DNA from: an uncultured Clostridia bacterium
GTDB taxonomy: Bacteria > Bacillota > Clostridia > UBA1381
Assembly: GCA_905235885.1 (NCBI GenBank)
Contig: CAJONM010000105.1
Span: 1-7,505 of the forward strand
Direction: 5' to 3'
DNA length: 7,505 nucleotides
Positions within the stretch are counted from its first letter, which is position 1. The number at the start of each line of letters is the position of its first letter. The notes below the pieces were generated by a model that did not search any database, was not told the origin of the DNA, and saw only the letters and a program-made list of their open reading frames with translations. The position numbers were made by a program, and so were the translations under genes. Shown piece after piece: positions 1 through 6,632 of the stretch.

Positions 1-27
1 CGGTTCTGTTTTGTTTCGTCACTTAAC

Positions 28-56
28 ATTATACCAGAGACTTCTTGATGAGTCAT
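28..56 (-). promoter_or_regulatory. Probable sigma-A promoter reading leftward out of the window
   Basis: Read on the minus strand, a perfect -10 hexamer TATAAT lies at 28-33 and is preceded by TGG, giving an extended -10 (TGnTATAAT). A -35-like hexamer ATGACT (4 of 6 matches to TTGACA) lies at 51-56 with a 17-nt spacer. Transcription would start near position 21 and run off the left edge, so the target gene is not visible. The -35 lies inside an 11-bp odd palindrome (47-57, arms GATGA/TCATC), which could be an operator. The hexamers are seen directly; the activity is inferred. Confidence 0.5.
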
Positions 57-89
57 CTTTTTTGGTCATTTTATTTTACAACTTAGCAA

Positions 90-111
90 AGTTCACATAT
101 AGTTCATAAAT
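90..111. repeat. Tandem 11-bp direct repeat, possible response-regulator site
   Basis: Two adjacent 11-mers, AGTTCACATAT (90-100) and AGTTCATAAAT (101-111), agree at 9 of 11 positions. This gives half-sites TTCACA and TTCATA separated by 5 nt, a one-helical-turn period. Head-to-tail 11-bp repeats are typical of sites bound by OmpR/PhoB-family response regulators. The repeat lies between the end of the leftward membrane-protein gene and the leftward promoter at 28-56, with its centre about 80 bp upstream of that promoter's expected start. The repeat is real; the regulatory role is a guess, because two half-sites in AT-rich DNA can arise by chance. Confidence 0.35.
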
Positions 112-118
112 GGTGATA

Positions 119-493
119 TTATGACAAAAAGTTCTCCATCAGGGCAAACGCATCATTTTGATCTTCAAATGAAACGCCCTCCTTGAGTATGGCAATATCG
201 CGCGCGGGGAAGGGGGACTCGCTTATGTTTTCCGCTGAGATAAGTCTGCTGATGCCGTTTTCATCCGAATACAGACGAAGCTCGCCGTCCTCAAGGATAA
301 CGCGGTACCGTCTCATCTCATCCGCCGCCTCCGATGCCGCAGGCGACGCGGCGACCATTGCCGACACCTGCTCGGATAACGCACCGCCGCTCCTGTAGCC
401 TATGGAATATCCAGCCGCAAAGAACAGTGCCGTTAAAAATAAATATGACGCTGAAAGAATAATATACCTATATATAAGCTTCTTTTTTTCCAT
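119..493 (-). CDS. Small single-pass membrane protein with a BofC C-terminal-like domain
   Basis: This 124-residue protein has a short basic N-terminus (MEKKK), one hydrophobic segment at about residues 8-33 ending in a glycine-rich GYSIGYRSGG stretch, an Ala/Ser-rich linker (35-58) and a compact C-terminal part (63-124). The N-in signal-anchor layout puts the C-terminal part outside the membrane. That part reads YRVILEDGELRLYSDENG, then a PARDIAILKEGVSF stretch and a terminal ENFLS. This pattern (Tyr-x-[VL] strand, 'xPxxDxxxLxxGv', short C-terminal helix) resembles the BofC C-terminal domain, known from the forespore regulator of the SigK checkpoint in Bacillus and from many short anchored proteins in Clostridia. 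The start is supported by GGAGG at 499-503, 5 nt upstream. The gene is divergent from the penicillin-binding protein gene. The family assignment comes from motif recall and is moderate; a role in sporulation is not shown. Confidence 0.72.
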   Translation of the reverse strand: MEKKKLIYRYIILSASYLFLTALFFAAGYSIGYRSGGALSEQVSAMVAASPAASEAADEMRRYRVILEDGELRLYSDENGISRLISAENISESPFPARDIAILKEGVSFEDQNDAFALMENFLS

Positions 494-498
494 ATTGA

Positions 499-503
499 CC
501 TCC
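499..503 (-). promoter_or_regulatory. Ribosome binding site of the leftward membrane-protein gene
   Basis: On the minus strand GGAGG, extending to GGAGGT, lies 5 nt before the ATG at 493-491. It is a near-perfect anti-Shine-Dalgarno match, and it fixes the start of the 124-residue protein and supports the gene being real. Confidence 0.75.
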
Positions 504-547
504 GTAAAAAGAAATATTTAACATAATTCTTTCCGATATGAAAAAAA

Positions 548-577
548 ATCATACCAAAACTATTGAAAAAATGATAA
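548..577 (-). promoter_or_regulatory. Candidate leftward promoter for the membrane-protein gene
   Basis: On the minus strand, TATGAT (548-553; 5 of 6 matches) is preceded by TGG at 554-556, giving an extended -10. TTATCA (572-577; 4 of 6 matches) lies 18 nt further upstream. Transcription would begin near 541, about 48 nt before the start codon. The site overlaps the rightward promoter at 563-591, so the two could not be occupied together. The match is weaker than that of the rightward promoter, and a different sigma factor is possible. Confidence 0.35.
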
Positions 578-591
578 AATTGTTGTATAAT
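563..591 (+). promoter_or_regulatory. Strong sigma-A promoter of the PBP-pheST cluster
   Basis: TTGAAA (563-568) and a perfect TATAAT (586-591) are separated by 17 nt, close to the ideal housekeeping promoter. Transcription should start near 598, leaving a leader of about 45 nt before the ATG at 643. Because the promoter lies downstream of the in-frame ATG at 538, it argues that the penicillin-binding protein does not start there. With no terminator visible further on, it may serve the genes through position 7357. Confidence 0.8.
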
Positions 592-627
592 GAAAGTGTA
601 TGTACAGAAAAAGCAACGCCATATGAT

Positions 628-633
628 GGGAGG
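628..633 (+). promoter_or_regulatory. Ribosome binding site that decides the PBP start
   Basis: GGGAGG lies 9 nt before the ATG at 643. It is the only good Shine-Dalgarno sequence near a candidate start, whereas the upstream in-frame ATG at 538 lacks one. With the promoter at 563-591, this places translation initiation at 643. Confidence 0.75.
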
Positions 634-642
634 CGAGCAATA

Positions 643-3177
643 ATGGCAGATGAATACAGCAGGAGAAGAAACAGAAACACATCCAACACGGATGATTTTG
701 ATTGGGAGGCATTTGACAGGGAGACATCAGGCAGCGCGGCAACGCCGGCGCGACGCAGAAAACGCGTGTCCCAGCCTGTCCACAGCGCACCTGCGAGGAA
801 AACGCCTGCAAAACCGGCGCAATCGGACGCAAGCTCAAAGACTAATACAAAAACAGGAAAAAAGAAAAAGAAGAAGCTTACGGAAAAGCAGATAGAATTC
901 AGGCGCAAGCTGCGCACGACCGTTCTGGTAACGATAGCGGTTTTGGTTGTCGTGTTTGCCGGAATGTTTGTCGGTATGTATACAGCTGTTTCGCGTGAGA
1001 TCCGCGATATGAATATAGAAAGCCTTGCGCTCAACAACAATTCGGCGATATATTATATCGACAAGGCAGGTATGGAGCACGAATACGAAACGCTCCAATC
1101 CGACTCAAACAGAATATGGGTTGAGTCGGCAAACATATCCGAAAACTTCAAGAACGCTGTCGTGGCGATAGAGGATGAGCGATTTTATCAACACAACGGT
1201 GTCGATATCAAGCGTACATTGGGCGCGACGGTCAGGTACGCCTTTTCAAGGATCGGCATAGGCGAGTCAACATACGGCGGATCGACAATAACACAACAGG
1301 TAATAAAAAACATAACGAGCGAGAACGATTTCAAGGCAACGCGAAAGATAAAGGAAATGATGCGTGCCATAGCGCTTGAGAAACAGCTTAAAAAGGACGA
1401 TATATTAACGATGTACTGCAATATCGTATACTTTGCCAACGGCTGTAACGGCGTTGAGGCGGCAGCGCAGCTTTATTTTGGTAAATCGGCATCGGAGCTC
1501 AATTTGCAGGAGGCGGCGTCCATCGCCGGCATAACGCAATATCCGTCGCTGTATGATCCGATAGCAAACAAAGCGAATAATGTTGAAAAACGAAATATCG
1601 TTCTTTCAAAAATGCTTGAGCTTGGCTATATAACGGAAGGAGAATATCAGTCGGCGAGAGCGTCGGAGCTGATATTGACAACGAAGACGGCATCATTTTT
1701 GATCAACAAAACATCGTATTTTGCCGATCAGGTGGTAAATGATGTAATAAACGATCTTGTAAAGGAGAAAAACTACGCCGAGGACTTCGCTACAAGGCAG
1801 GTGTATAACGGCGGCTTCAAGATATATGCGACTGTTGATCCGCAGATACAGGACATAATGGAGGATGTGTTTGAAAACACATCGAATTTTCCCGGCGGCG
1901 GCGCGCAGTCGGCTATGGTAATAAGTGACCCGTATACGGGCGAGATAAAGGGCATAATCGGCGGATTGGGCGAAAAGACGGATATACGCGGCTGGAACAG
2001 AGCAACGCAGTCAAAGCGGCAGCCGGGATCGTCGATAAAGCCGCTTTCGGTATACGGTCCGGCGATAGATCTGGGCAAGGTAACGGAGGTCGATGTCATA
2101 GAGGATAAAGCCTTTGATGAGGGCGAGTTCTCCGACGGCTGGAAACCGAAAAATGATTACAACGGCTACAAGGGCGATATGCTTGTAAAAGAGGCGATCG
2201 CGCGTTCGGCAAATATTCCGGCGATAAGGATACTGCAAAAGGTCGGAATATCAAATTCCTACGGCTATCTGAAGGATAAATTCCACCTGACCACCATACA
2301 GGACGGTGACAAGAACTATTCATCACTTGCTCTGGGCGGACTTACCGACGGTGTCACCGTAAAGGAAATGGCGGCGGCATACGGTGTATTCGTAAACAGC
2401 GGAAAATATATAACTCCGTACACATATACGAAGGTAACCAACCAGAACGGCGAGGTCGTTCTTGAAAATCATATGAATGAAACACAGGCAATGAGCGGCT
2501 CTGCGGCGTTTATAACTGCCGATCTGCTGTCAGGTCCGGTCAATCTGCCGTACGGAACGGCGACGGGCGCAAGGCTCAGCTCAGGTATGCCGACATACGG
2601 AAAGACCGGTACAACGGATGATAACTTTGATAAATGGTTTGTCGGCTTCACGCCGTATTATGTGGGAGCTACATGGTTCGGCTTCGACTCTCCGTCATCG
2701 CTCAGAGCCGCGGGCATAACGGGAAATCCTTGCGTGAGCGCATGGAAAATGGTGTTTGACAGGATCTCGGCAAATCAGCCGTATAAAACATTGACAAAGC
2801 CGTCGGATGTTGTGGAGATGAATGTCTGCTCGATAAGCGGAAAGCTCCCCAACAGCTGGTGTACAGGTATAAAGGCATATTTTACCGAGGACACCAAGCC
2901 GAAGGCGAGATGTTCAAGCCATGCCGGCTCGAAAGAGAATGAAGAAAGCTCAGAGAAGCCGACAGAGGAAAGCTCAGCGGCGCCTACCCAAGCATCGGAC
3001 GCGTCAACATCGACCGCCGCGCCCGACAGCGACACGGGTGCATCATCTAAAACGGACAGCACAACGCCTTCGGACACGGATACGGGTACAGGCGCGGCGT
3101 CACCGCCAGGCGACAGTGTATCGTCCGGGACGACAACGGATACAGGCGGCGGCACGGATGTGCTTGACGCGGAATAA
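643..3177 (+). CDS. Bifunctional class A penicillin-binding protein (PBP1A/PonA-like)
   Basis: Polymerises lipid II into glycan strands and cross-links the stem peptides at the outer face of the membrane. With the start at 643 the protein has 844 residues: a basic cytoplasmic tail with a Lys cluster (about 1-91), one transmembrane segment (about 92-116), a GT51 glycosyltransferase domain (about 150-330) and a transpeptidase domain (about 420-715). The GT51 motifs are intact: EDERFYQHNG with catalytic Glu177, GGSTITQQ (212-219), RKIKE with Glu238, and YCNIVYFANGCNGVEAAA (258-275). The transpeptidase motifs are also intact: S463-SIK466 (nucleophile Ser463), S522-A-N524 and K654-TGT657. After these comes the cysteine-containing CSISGKLP...C...C segment (729-757) common in Gram-positive class A enzymes, then a Ser/Thr/Asp/Gly-rich tail (about 761-844). 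An in-frame ATG at 538 would add 35 residues but lies upstream of the promoter. It leads a tight rightward cluster with pheST. Identification as a class A PBP is secure; which paralogue it is, is not. Confidence 0.96.
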   Translation: MADEYSRRRNRNTSNTDDFDWEAFDRETSGSAATPARRRKRVSQPVHSAPARKTPAKPAQSDASSKTNTKTGKKKKKKLTEKQIEFRRKLRTTVLVTIAVLVVVFAGMFVGMYTAVSREIRDMNIESLALNNNSAIYYIDKAGMEHEYETLQSDSNRIWVESANISENFKNAVVAIEDERFYQHNGVDIKRTLGATVRYAFSRIGIGESTYGGSTITQQVIKNITSENDFKATRKIKEMMRAIALEKQLKKDDILTMYCNIVYFANGCNGVEAAAQLYFGKSASELNLQEAASIAGITQYPSLYDPIANKANNVEKRNIVLSKMLELGYITEGEYQSARASELILTTKTASFLINKTSYFADQVVNDVINDLVKEKNYAEDFATRQVYNGGFKIYATVDPQIQDIMEDVFENTSNFPGGGAQSAMVISDPYTGEIKGIIGGLGEKTDIRGWNRATQSKRQPGSSIKPLSVYGPAIDLGKVTEVDVIEDKAFDEGEFSDGWKPKNDYNGYKGDMLVKEAIARSANIPAIRILQKVGISNSYGYLKDKFHLTTIQDGDKNYSSLALGGLTDGVTVKEMAAAYGVFVNSGKYITPYTYTKVTNQNGEVVLENHMNETQAMSGSAAFITADLLSGPVNLPYGTATGARLSSGMPTYGKTGTTDDNFDKWFVGFTPYYVGATWFGFDSPSSLRAAGITGNPCVSAWKMVFDRISANQPYKTLTKPSDVVEMNVCSISGKLPNSWCTGIKAYFTEDTKPKARCSSHAGSKENEESSEKPTEESSAAPTQASDASTSTAAPDSDTGASSKTDSTTPSDTDTGTGAASPPGDSVSSGTTTDTGGGTDVLDAE
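2941..3174 (+). other. Low-complexity extracellular tail of the PBP with a tandem 8-residue repeat
   Basis: Codons for residues 767-844 encode almost only Ser, Thr, Asp, Glu, Gly, Ala and Pro. The stretch opens with two tandem octapeptides, EESSEKPT (767-774) and EESSAAPT (775-782). Their DNA copies share the core GA(A/G)GAAAGCTCAG at 2941-2953 and 2965-2977. Further on are repeated DTG/TDT-type units. The region lies outside the catalytic domains and is predicted to be disordered, acidic and exposed to the cell wall. Such tails are common in Gram-positive class A PBPs, and their function is not established. Confidence 0.7.
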
Positions 3178-3193
3178 CAAAGATTTCAAATTG

Positions 3194-3199
3194 AAAGGA
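3194..3199 (+). promoter_or_regulatory. Ribosome binding site of pheS
   Basis: AAAGGA lies 8 nt before the ATG at 3208. It is the only signal seen in the 30-nt gap after the PBP stop codon. There is no promoter, T-box leader or terminator in the gap. Confidence 0.65.
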
Positions 3200-3207
3200 C
3201 AGCATAC

Positions 3208-4227
3208 ATGAAGAAAGAGTTAGAGCAGATAAGAATGTCTGTAGAGGCGGCATTAAAGGATGCCGAAAAAATAGAAACGCTTGAAAACATCCGTATCAAA
3301 TATATGGGTAAAAAGGGTGAGCTTACGGCGGTACTCAAGGGCATGGGCAAGCTTCCGGCGGAGGAAAGACCTCAGATCGGCGCATTTGCCAATGAGATAC
3401 GCAAACGGCTGGAGACCGAGATAGAGGAGCGCAAGGCTGCCATCGCGGCGGCAATCGAGGAAAAAAGACTCGAAGCGGAAACAATAGATGTGACGATGCC
3501 GGGAAAAAGAAATCACGAGGGCAAGCTGCATCCGTTGACGCAGGTGATGAATGAGCTTAAAGAGATATTTATGGGCATGGGCTTTTCGGTTGCTGACGGA
3601 CCGGAGGTCGAGTATGACTATTATAACTTTGAAGCGTTAAATATTCCAAAAAATCATCCGGCGCGTGATACTCAGGACACATTCTATATCGCTGATAATA
3701 TAGTGCTCAGAACGCAGACCTCAGGTATGCAGGTGCGCGTCATGGAAAAGACAAAGCCGCCGATACGGGTGATAGCTCCAGGTAAGGTATACAGAAGCGA
3801 TACGCAGGATGCGACGCATTCACCGGTGTTCCATCAGATAGAGGGACTGGTCGTTGATAAGAATATCACTATGGCAGATCTCAAGGGTACATTGGAGATG
3901 TTTGTAAAGAAGCTCTACGGCGAAAAAACGCGCGTTCGGTTCAGACCGCACCATTTCCCGTTTACGGAGCCGTCCGCGGAGATGGACTACAGTTGCTTCA
4001 ATTGCGGCGGAAAAGGCTGCAGCGTATGTAAGGGTGAGGGCTGGATCGAGATACTCGGCTGCGGCATGGTACATCCGAAGGTTCTTGCGAATTGCGGCAT
4101 AGACCCCGAAGAATACACCGGCTTCGCGTTCGGCATAGGTCTGGAGCGTATAGCCATGGGTAAGTACAGCATAAACGACCTCAGACTGTTCTTTGAAAAC
4201 GATATGCGTTTTCTGGAGCAATTCTGA
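3208..4227 (+). CDS. pheS: Phenylalanine-tRNA ligase alpha subunit
   Basis: The catalytic subunit of the cytoplasmic alpha2beta2 phenylalanyl-tRNA synthetase, which activates phenylalanine with ATP and charges tRNA-Phe. Its 339 residues are the usual length. The N-terminal 1-90 is a charged helical region, the tRNA-binding coiled coil of the family. The class II core follows, with a motif 1 region HPLTQVMNELKEIFMGMGF (108-126) and NHPARDTQDTFY (149-160). Next are the HSPVFHQIEG segment (204-213), motif 2 with FRPHHFPFTEPSAEMD (245-260) and motif 3 GFAFGIGLERIAMGKY (305-320). Ala307 in FAFG corresponds to the small residue that sets phenylalanine selectivity in bacterial PheS. A CxxC-x4-CxxC insertion (Cys263, 266, 271, 274) is present, as in many bacterial homologues. 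The start at 3208 is supported by its Shine-Dalgarno site and full-length N-terminus. pheT follows after 20 nt. Confidence 0.98.
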   Translation: MKKELEQIRMSVEAALKDAEKIETLENIRIKYMGKKGELTAVLKGMGKLPAEERPQIGAFANEIRKRLETEIEERKAAIAAAIEEKRLEAETIDVTMPGKRNHEGKLHPLTQVMNELKEIFMGMGFSVADGPEVEYDYYNFEALNIPKNHPARDTQDTFYIADNIVLRTQTSGMQVRVMEKTKPPIRVIAPGKVYRSDTQDATHSPVFHQIEGLVVDKNITMADLKGTLEMFVKKLYGEKTRVRFRPHHFPFTEPSAEMDYSCFNCGGKGCSVCKGEGWIEILGCGMVHPKVLANCGIDPEEYTGFAFGIGLERIAMGKYSINDLRLFFENDMRFLEQF

Positions 4228-4230
4228 TCG

Positions 4231-4237
4231 AAAGGAG
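4231..4237 (+). promoter_or_regulatory. Ribosome binding site of pheT
   Basis: AAAGGAG lies 10 nt before the ATG at 4248, within the 20-nt gap after the pheS stop. It is the longest Shine-Dalgarno match in the rightward cluster, consistent with the need for beta subunit matching alpha. Confidence 0.7.
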
Positions 4238-4247
4238 TGTAGAAAAA

Positions 4248-6632
4248 ATGAATTTACCTATGAGTTGGCTCTCCGATTATACGCACATATCGGGGGTTAC
4301 GCCAAAGGAATATGCCGATAAAATGACAATGAGCGGCTCTAAGGTCGAGGGTGTGAAAAATCTCGGTGCGGAGCTGGATAAGATAGTAGTGGGAAAGGTG
4401 CTTTCATGCCAGATGCACCCCGACAGCGATCATTTGCATATATGTATGGTCGATGTGGGCGAGGCCGAGCCGATACAAATAGTATGTGGTGCGCCGAATG
4501 TTGCACAGGGTCAGAAGGTGCCGGTTGCACTAAACGGAGCGACTCTTCCCGGCGGCATTAAAATAAAAAAGGGCAAGCTGCGCGGAGTGGAGTCAAACGG
4601 AATGATATGCTCGTCCGATGAAATGGGGATAGACAATTCCCGTCTGGGCTATGAGCCGGAATACGGTATACTTGTCCTTGACGAAAATGCCGAGATAGGC
4701 AGCGATGTAAAGGATCTGTTCGGACTTAACGAAAATGTGGTAGAGTTCGAGATAACATCAAACCGCCCCGACTGTTTCTCCATAATCGGTCTTGCGCGTG
4801 AAACGGCGGCGACCTTCAAAAAGCCGTTTAATATCCCGGTGCCGAAATTCAGCGAAAACGGCGGTGATATAAACGATCTGATAAAGATCGAGATCGCCGA
4901 CAAGGACAAATGCAAGCGCTATTGCGGCAGGGTGGTACAAAATGTAAAGATCGGTCCGTCCCCGAAATGGATGCGTGAGCGTCTGGAGGCTTGCGGCGTA
5001 AGGGCTATAAACAATATAGTTGATATTACAAACTATGTTCTTCTCGAATACGGACAGCCCATGCACGCGTTTGATATACGCGACATATCCGGCGGCAAAA
5101 TAAGAGTTCGCCGCGCCGGTGAGGGCGAGAAAATAAAAACGCTTGACGAACAGGAAAGAAAGCTGACATCGGACGATCTTGTTATTGCCGACAGCGACCG
5201 CGCAATTGCCATAGCCGGCGTTATGGGCGGATTTAATTCAGAGATAAAGGAAGATACAACGACTGTCGTATTTGAATCCGCTACATTTGACGCGTCATCG
5301 ATCCGTCTTACGGCACAGCGCGTCGGATTGAGGACAGAGGCATCATCGCGATATGAAAAGGGACTTGACTATAACAATACCGTACCGGCGATAGAGCGTG
5401 CGTGCGCACTCGTTGAGGAGCTTGGCTGCGGCGAGAATGTATGCGGAATGATAGATGTTATGGGCAATGTGGGCGAGCCTGTATCAATAAAGTTCAGACC
5501 CGATAAGATCAATGCTTTTCTCGGAACGGATATATCAACAGATGATATGAGAGCTGTTTTCTCTGCGCTTGAGATAGGCGTGGATATGGAAAAAATGATG
5601 CTTTATCCGCCGTCATTCAGACCCGATCTTTTGGCGGAGGCTGATATTGCCGAGGAAGTAGCGCGGTTTTACGGCTATGACAAGATACCGACTACCCTTA
5701 TGAGCGGCGCGACAACGAGCGGACTGAAAACACCGGTCCAGAAGCTTGAGTCGGAGATCGCGGATGTGCTGACATCGCAGGGCATGTATGAAATATACAC
5801 ATATACATTCCAAAGCCCGTCAGTGCTTGACAAGATGAATATATCCCCTGATTCGCCGCTGAGAAACAGGGTAAGGATCACAAATCCGCTCGGTGAAGAT
5901 ACATCCGTTATGCGCACCACTATGGCAGGCAGCATGCTTGAAACACTGTCAAGAAACTACAACTACCGCAACAAGAGCGCAAGGCTGTTTGAGCTTGGCA
6001 GAGTGTATATCCCGACCACAGAGGGCGAGCTGCCGGATGAAAAACCGACGCTTATGCTCGGTATGTACGGAAATACGGATTTTTACGATATAAAGGGCGT
6101 ATGTGAGGAGATTTTTGAAAGGCTCCATATCGACAATGTTGAGTATGAGCGTGTATCGGACAACCCCGTATATCATCCCGGTAGAGCTGCCGTCATCACG
6201 ATAAATGGCAGGTATATAGGCATTATAGGCGAGGTGCATCCGTCTGTTGCAAGAGCGTTTGAGCTTGGCGCGAGAGCATATATGGGCGAGCTTGATTTCA
6301 GAGCTATATATAAATCCGCAAAAAGAGATGTCAAGTATACGCCGCTTACTAAATTCCCATCGGTAACGCGTGATTTCTCGATTGTTATCGACAAGCTTGT
6401 GCCGGTCGCGAATATAGAGAAGGTGATCAGGAAGGCAAGCGGAAAGCTTCTTGCGAGGTTGGAGCTTGGCGATGTATATGAAGGCGCACAGATTCCGAAC
6501 GGGAAAAAGAGCGTCATGTATAAGGCGGAGTTTAAGGCTGCCGATAGAAGTCTTACCGGTGCCGAAGCGGATAATATCCATAGAAAGATTGTCGATAATC
6601 TTGCAAGCGAACTTAACGCCGAATTAAGATAA
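4248..6632 (+). CDS. pheT: Phenylalanine-tRNA ligase beta subunit
   Basis: The structural, tRNA-binding and proofreading subunit of phenylalanyl-tRNA synthetase; it hydrolyses Tyr-tRNA-Phe made in error. Its 794 residues are a full bacterial length. Domains in order: an N-terminal region; an EMAP/Myf-type OB-fold tRNA-binding domain (about 42-150, with HPDSDHLHIC, VCGAPN and GVESNGMICS); a B3/B4 editing domain (about 210-385); a B5 domain (about 405-480, with RPDLLAEADIAEEVARFYGY); a catalytic-like core (about 490-690); and a C-terminal FDX-ACB anticodon-binding domain (about 703-794, starting FPSVTRDFSIVID). Editing-site residues appear kept: His273 in QPMHAFDI, the VMGG loop (325-328), Glu343 in FESATFD and Thr363/Ala365 in RTEASSRYEKG. 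Acidic residues Asp460, Asp466, Glu469 and Glu470 match the B5 metal-contact pattern. The stop codon TAA overlaps the next ATG by one base. Nothing is truncated. Confidence 0.98.
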   Translation: MNLPMSWLSDYTHISGVTPKEYADKMTMSGSKVEGVKNLGAELDKIVVGKVLSCQMHPDSDHLHICMVDVGEAEPIQIVCGAPNVAQGQKVPVALNGATLPGGIKIKKGKLRGVESNGMICSSDEMGIDNSRLGYEPEYGILVLDENAEIGSDVKDLFGLNENVVEFEITSNRPDCFSIIGLARETAATFKKPFNIPVPKFSENGGDINDLIKIEIADKDKCKRYCGRVVQNVKIGPSPKWMRERLEACGVRAINNIVDITNYVLLEYGQPMHAFDIRDISGGKIRVRRAGEGEKIKTLDEQERKLTSDDLVIADSDRAIAIAGVMGGFNSEIKEDTTTVVFESATFDASSIRLTAQRVGLRTEASSRYEKGLDYNNTVPAIERACALVEELGCGENVCGMIDVMGNVGEPVSIKFRPDKINAFLGTDISTDDMRAVFSALEIGVDMEKMMLYPPSFRPDLLAEADIAEEVARFYGYDKIPTTLMSGATTSGLKTPVQKLESEIADVLTSQGMYEIYTYTFQSPSVLDKMNISPDSPLRNRVRITNPLGEDTSVMRTTMAGSMLETLSRNYNYRNKSARLFELGRVYIPTTEGELPDEKPTLMLGMYGNTDFYDIKGVCEEIFERLHIDNVEYERVSDNPVYHPGRAAVITINGRYIGIIGEVHPSVARAFELGARAYMGELDFRAIYKSAKRDVKYTPLTKFPSVTRDFSIVIDKLVPVANIEKVIRKASGKLLARLELGDVYEGAQIPNGKKSVMYKAEFKAADRSLTGAEADNIHRKIVDNLASELNAELR

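Noticed and set aside
183..398. Plus-strand open frame of 71 codons inside the leftward membrane-protein gene
   Set aside because: No ribosome binding site and low-complexity composition; the minus-strand frame has a strong Shine-Dalgarno site, a membrane anchor and a plausible domain.
2775..3155. Long minus-strand open frame (126 codons) opposite the end of the PBP gene
   Set aside because: It lies opposite the Ser/Thr/Asp-rich tail, its composition is a by-product of that low-complexity coding, and no Shine-Dalgarno site or recognisable domain is seen.
3191..3196. TTGAAA before pheS as a -35 element
   Set aside because: No -10 hexamer occurs at the right distance downstream; the bases form part of the pheS ribosome binding region.
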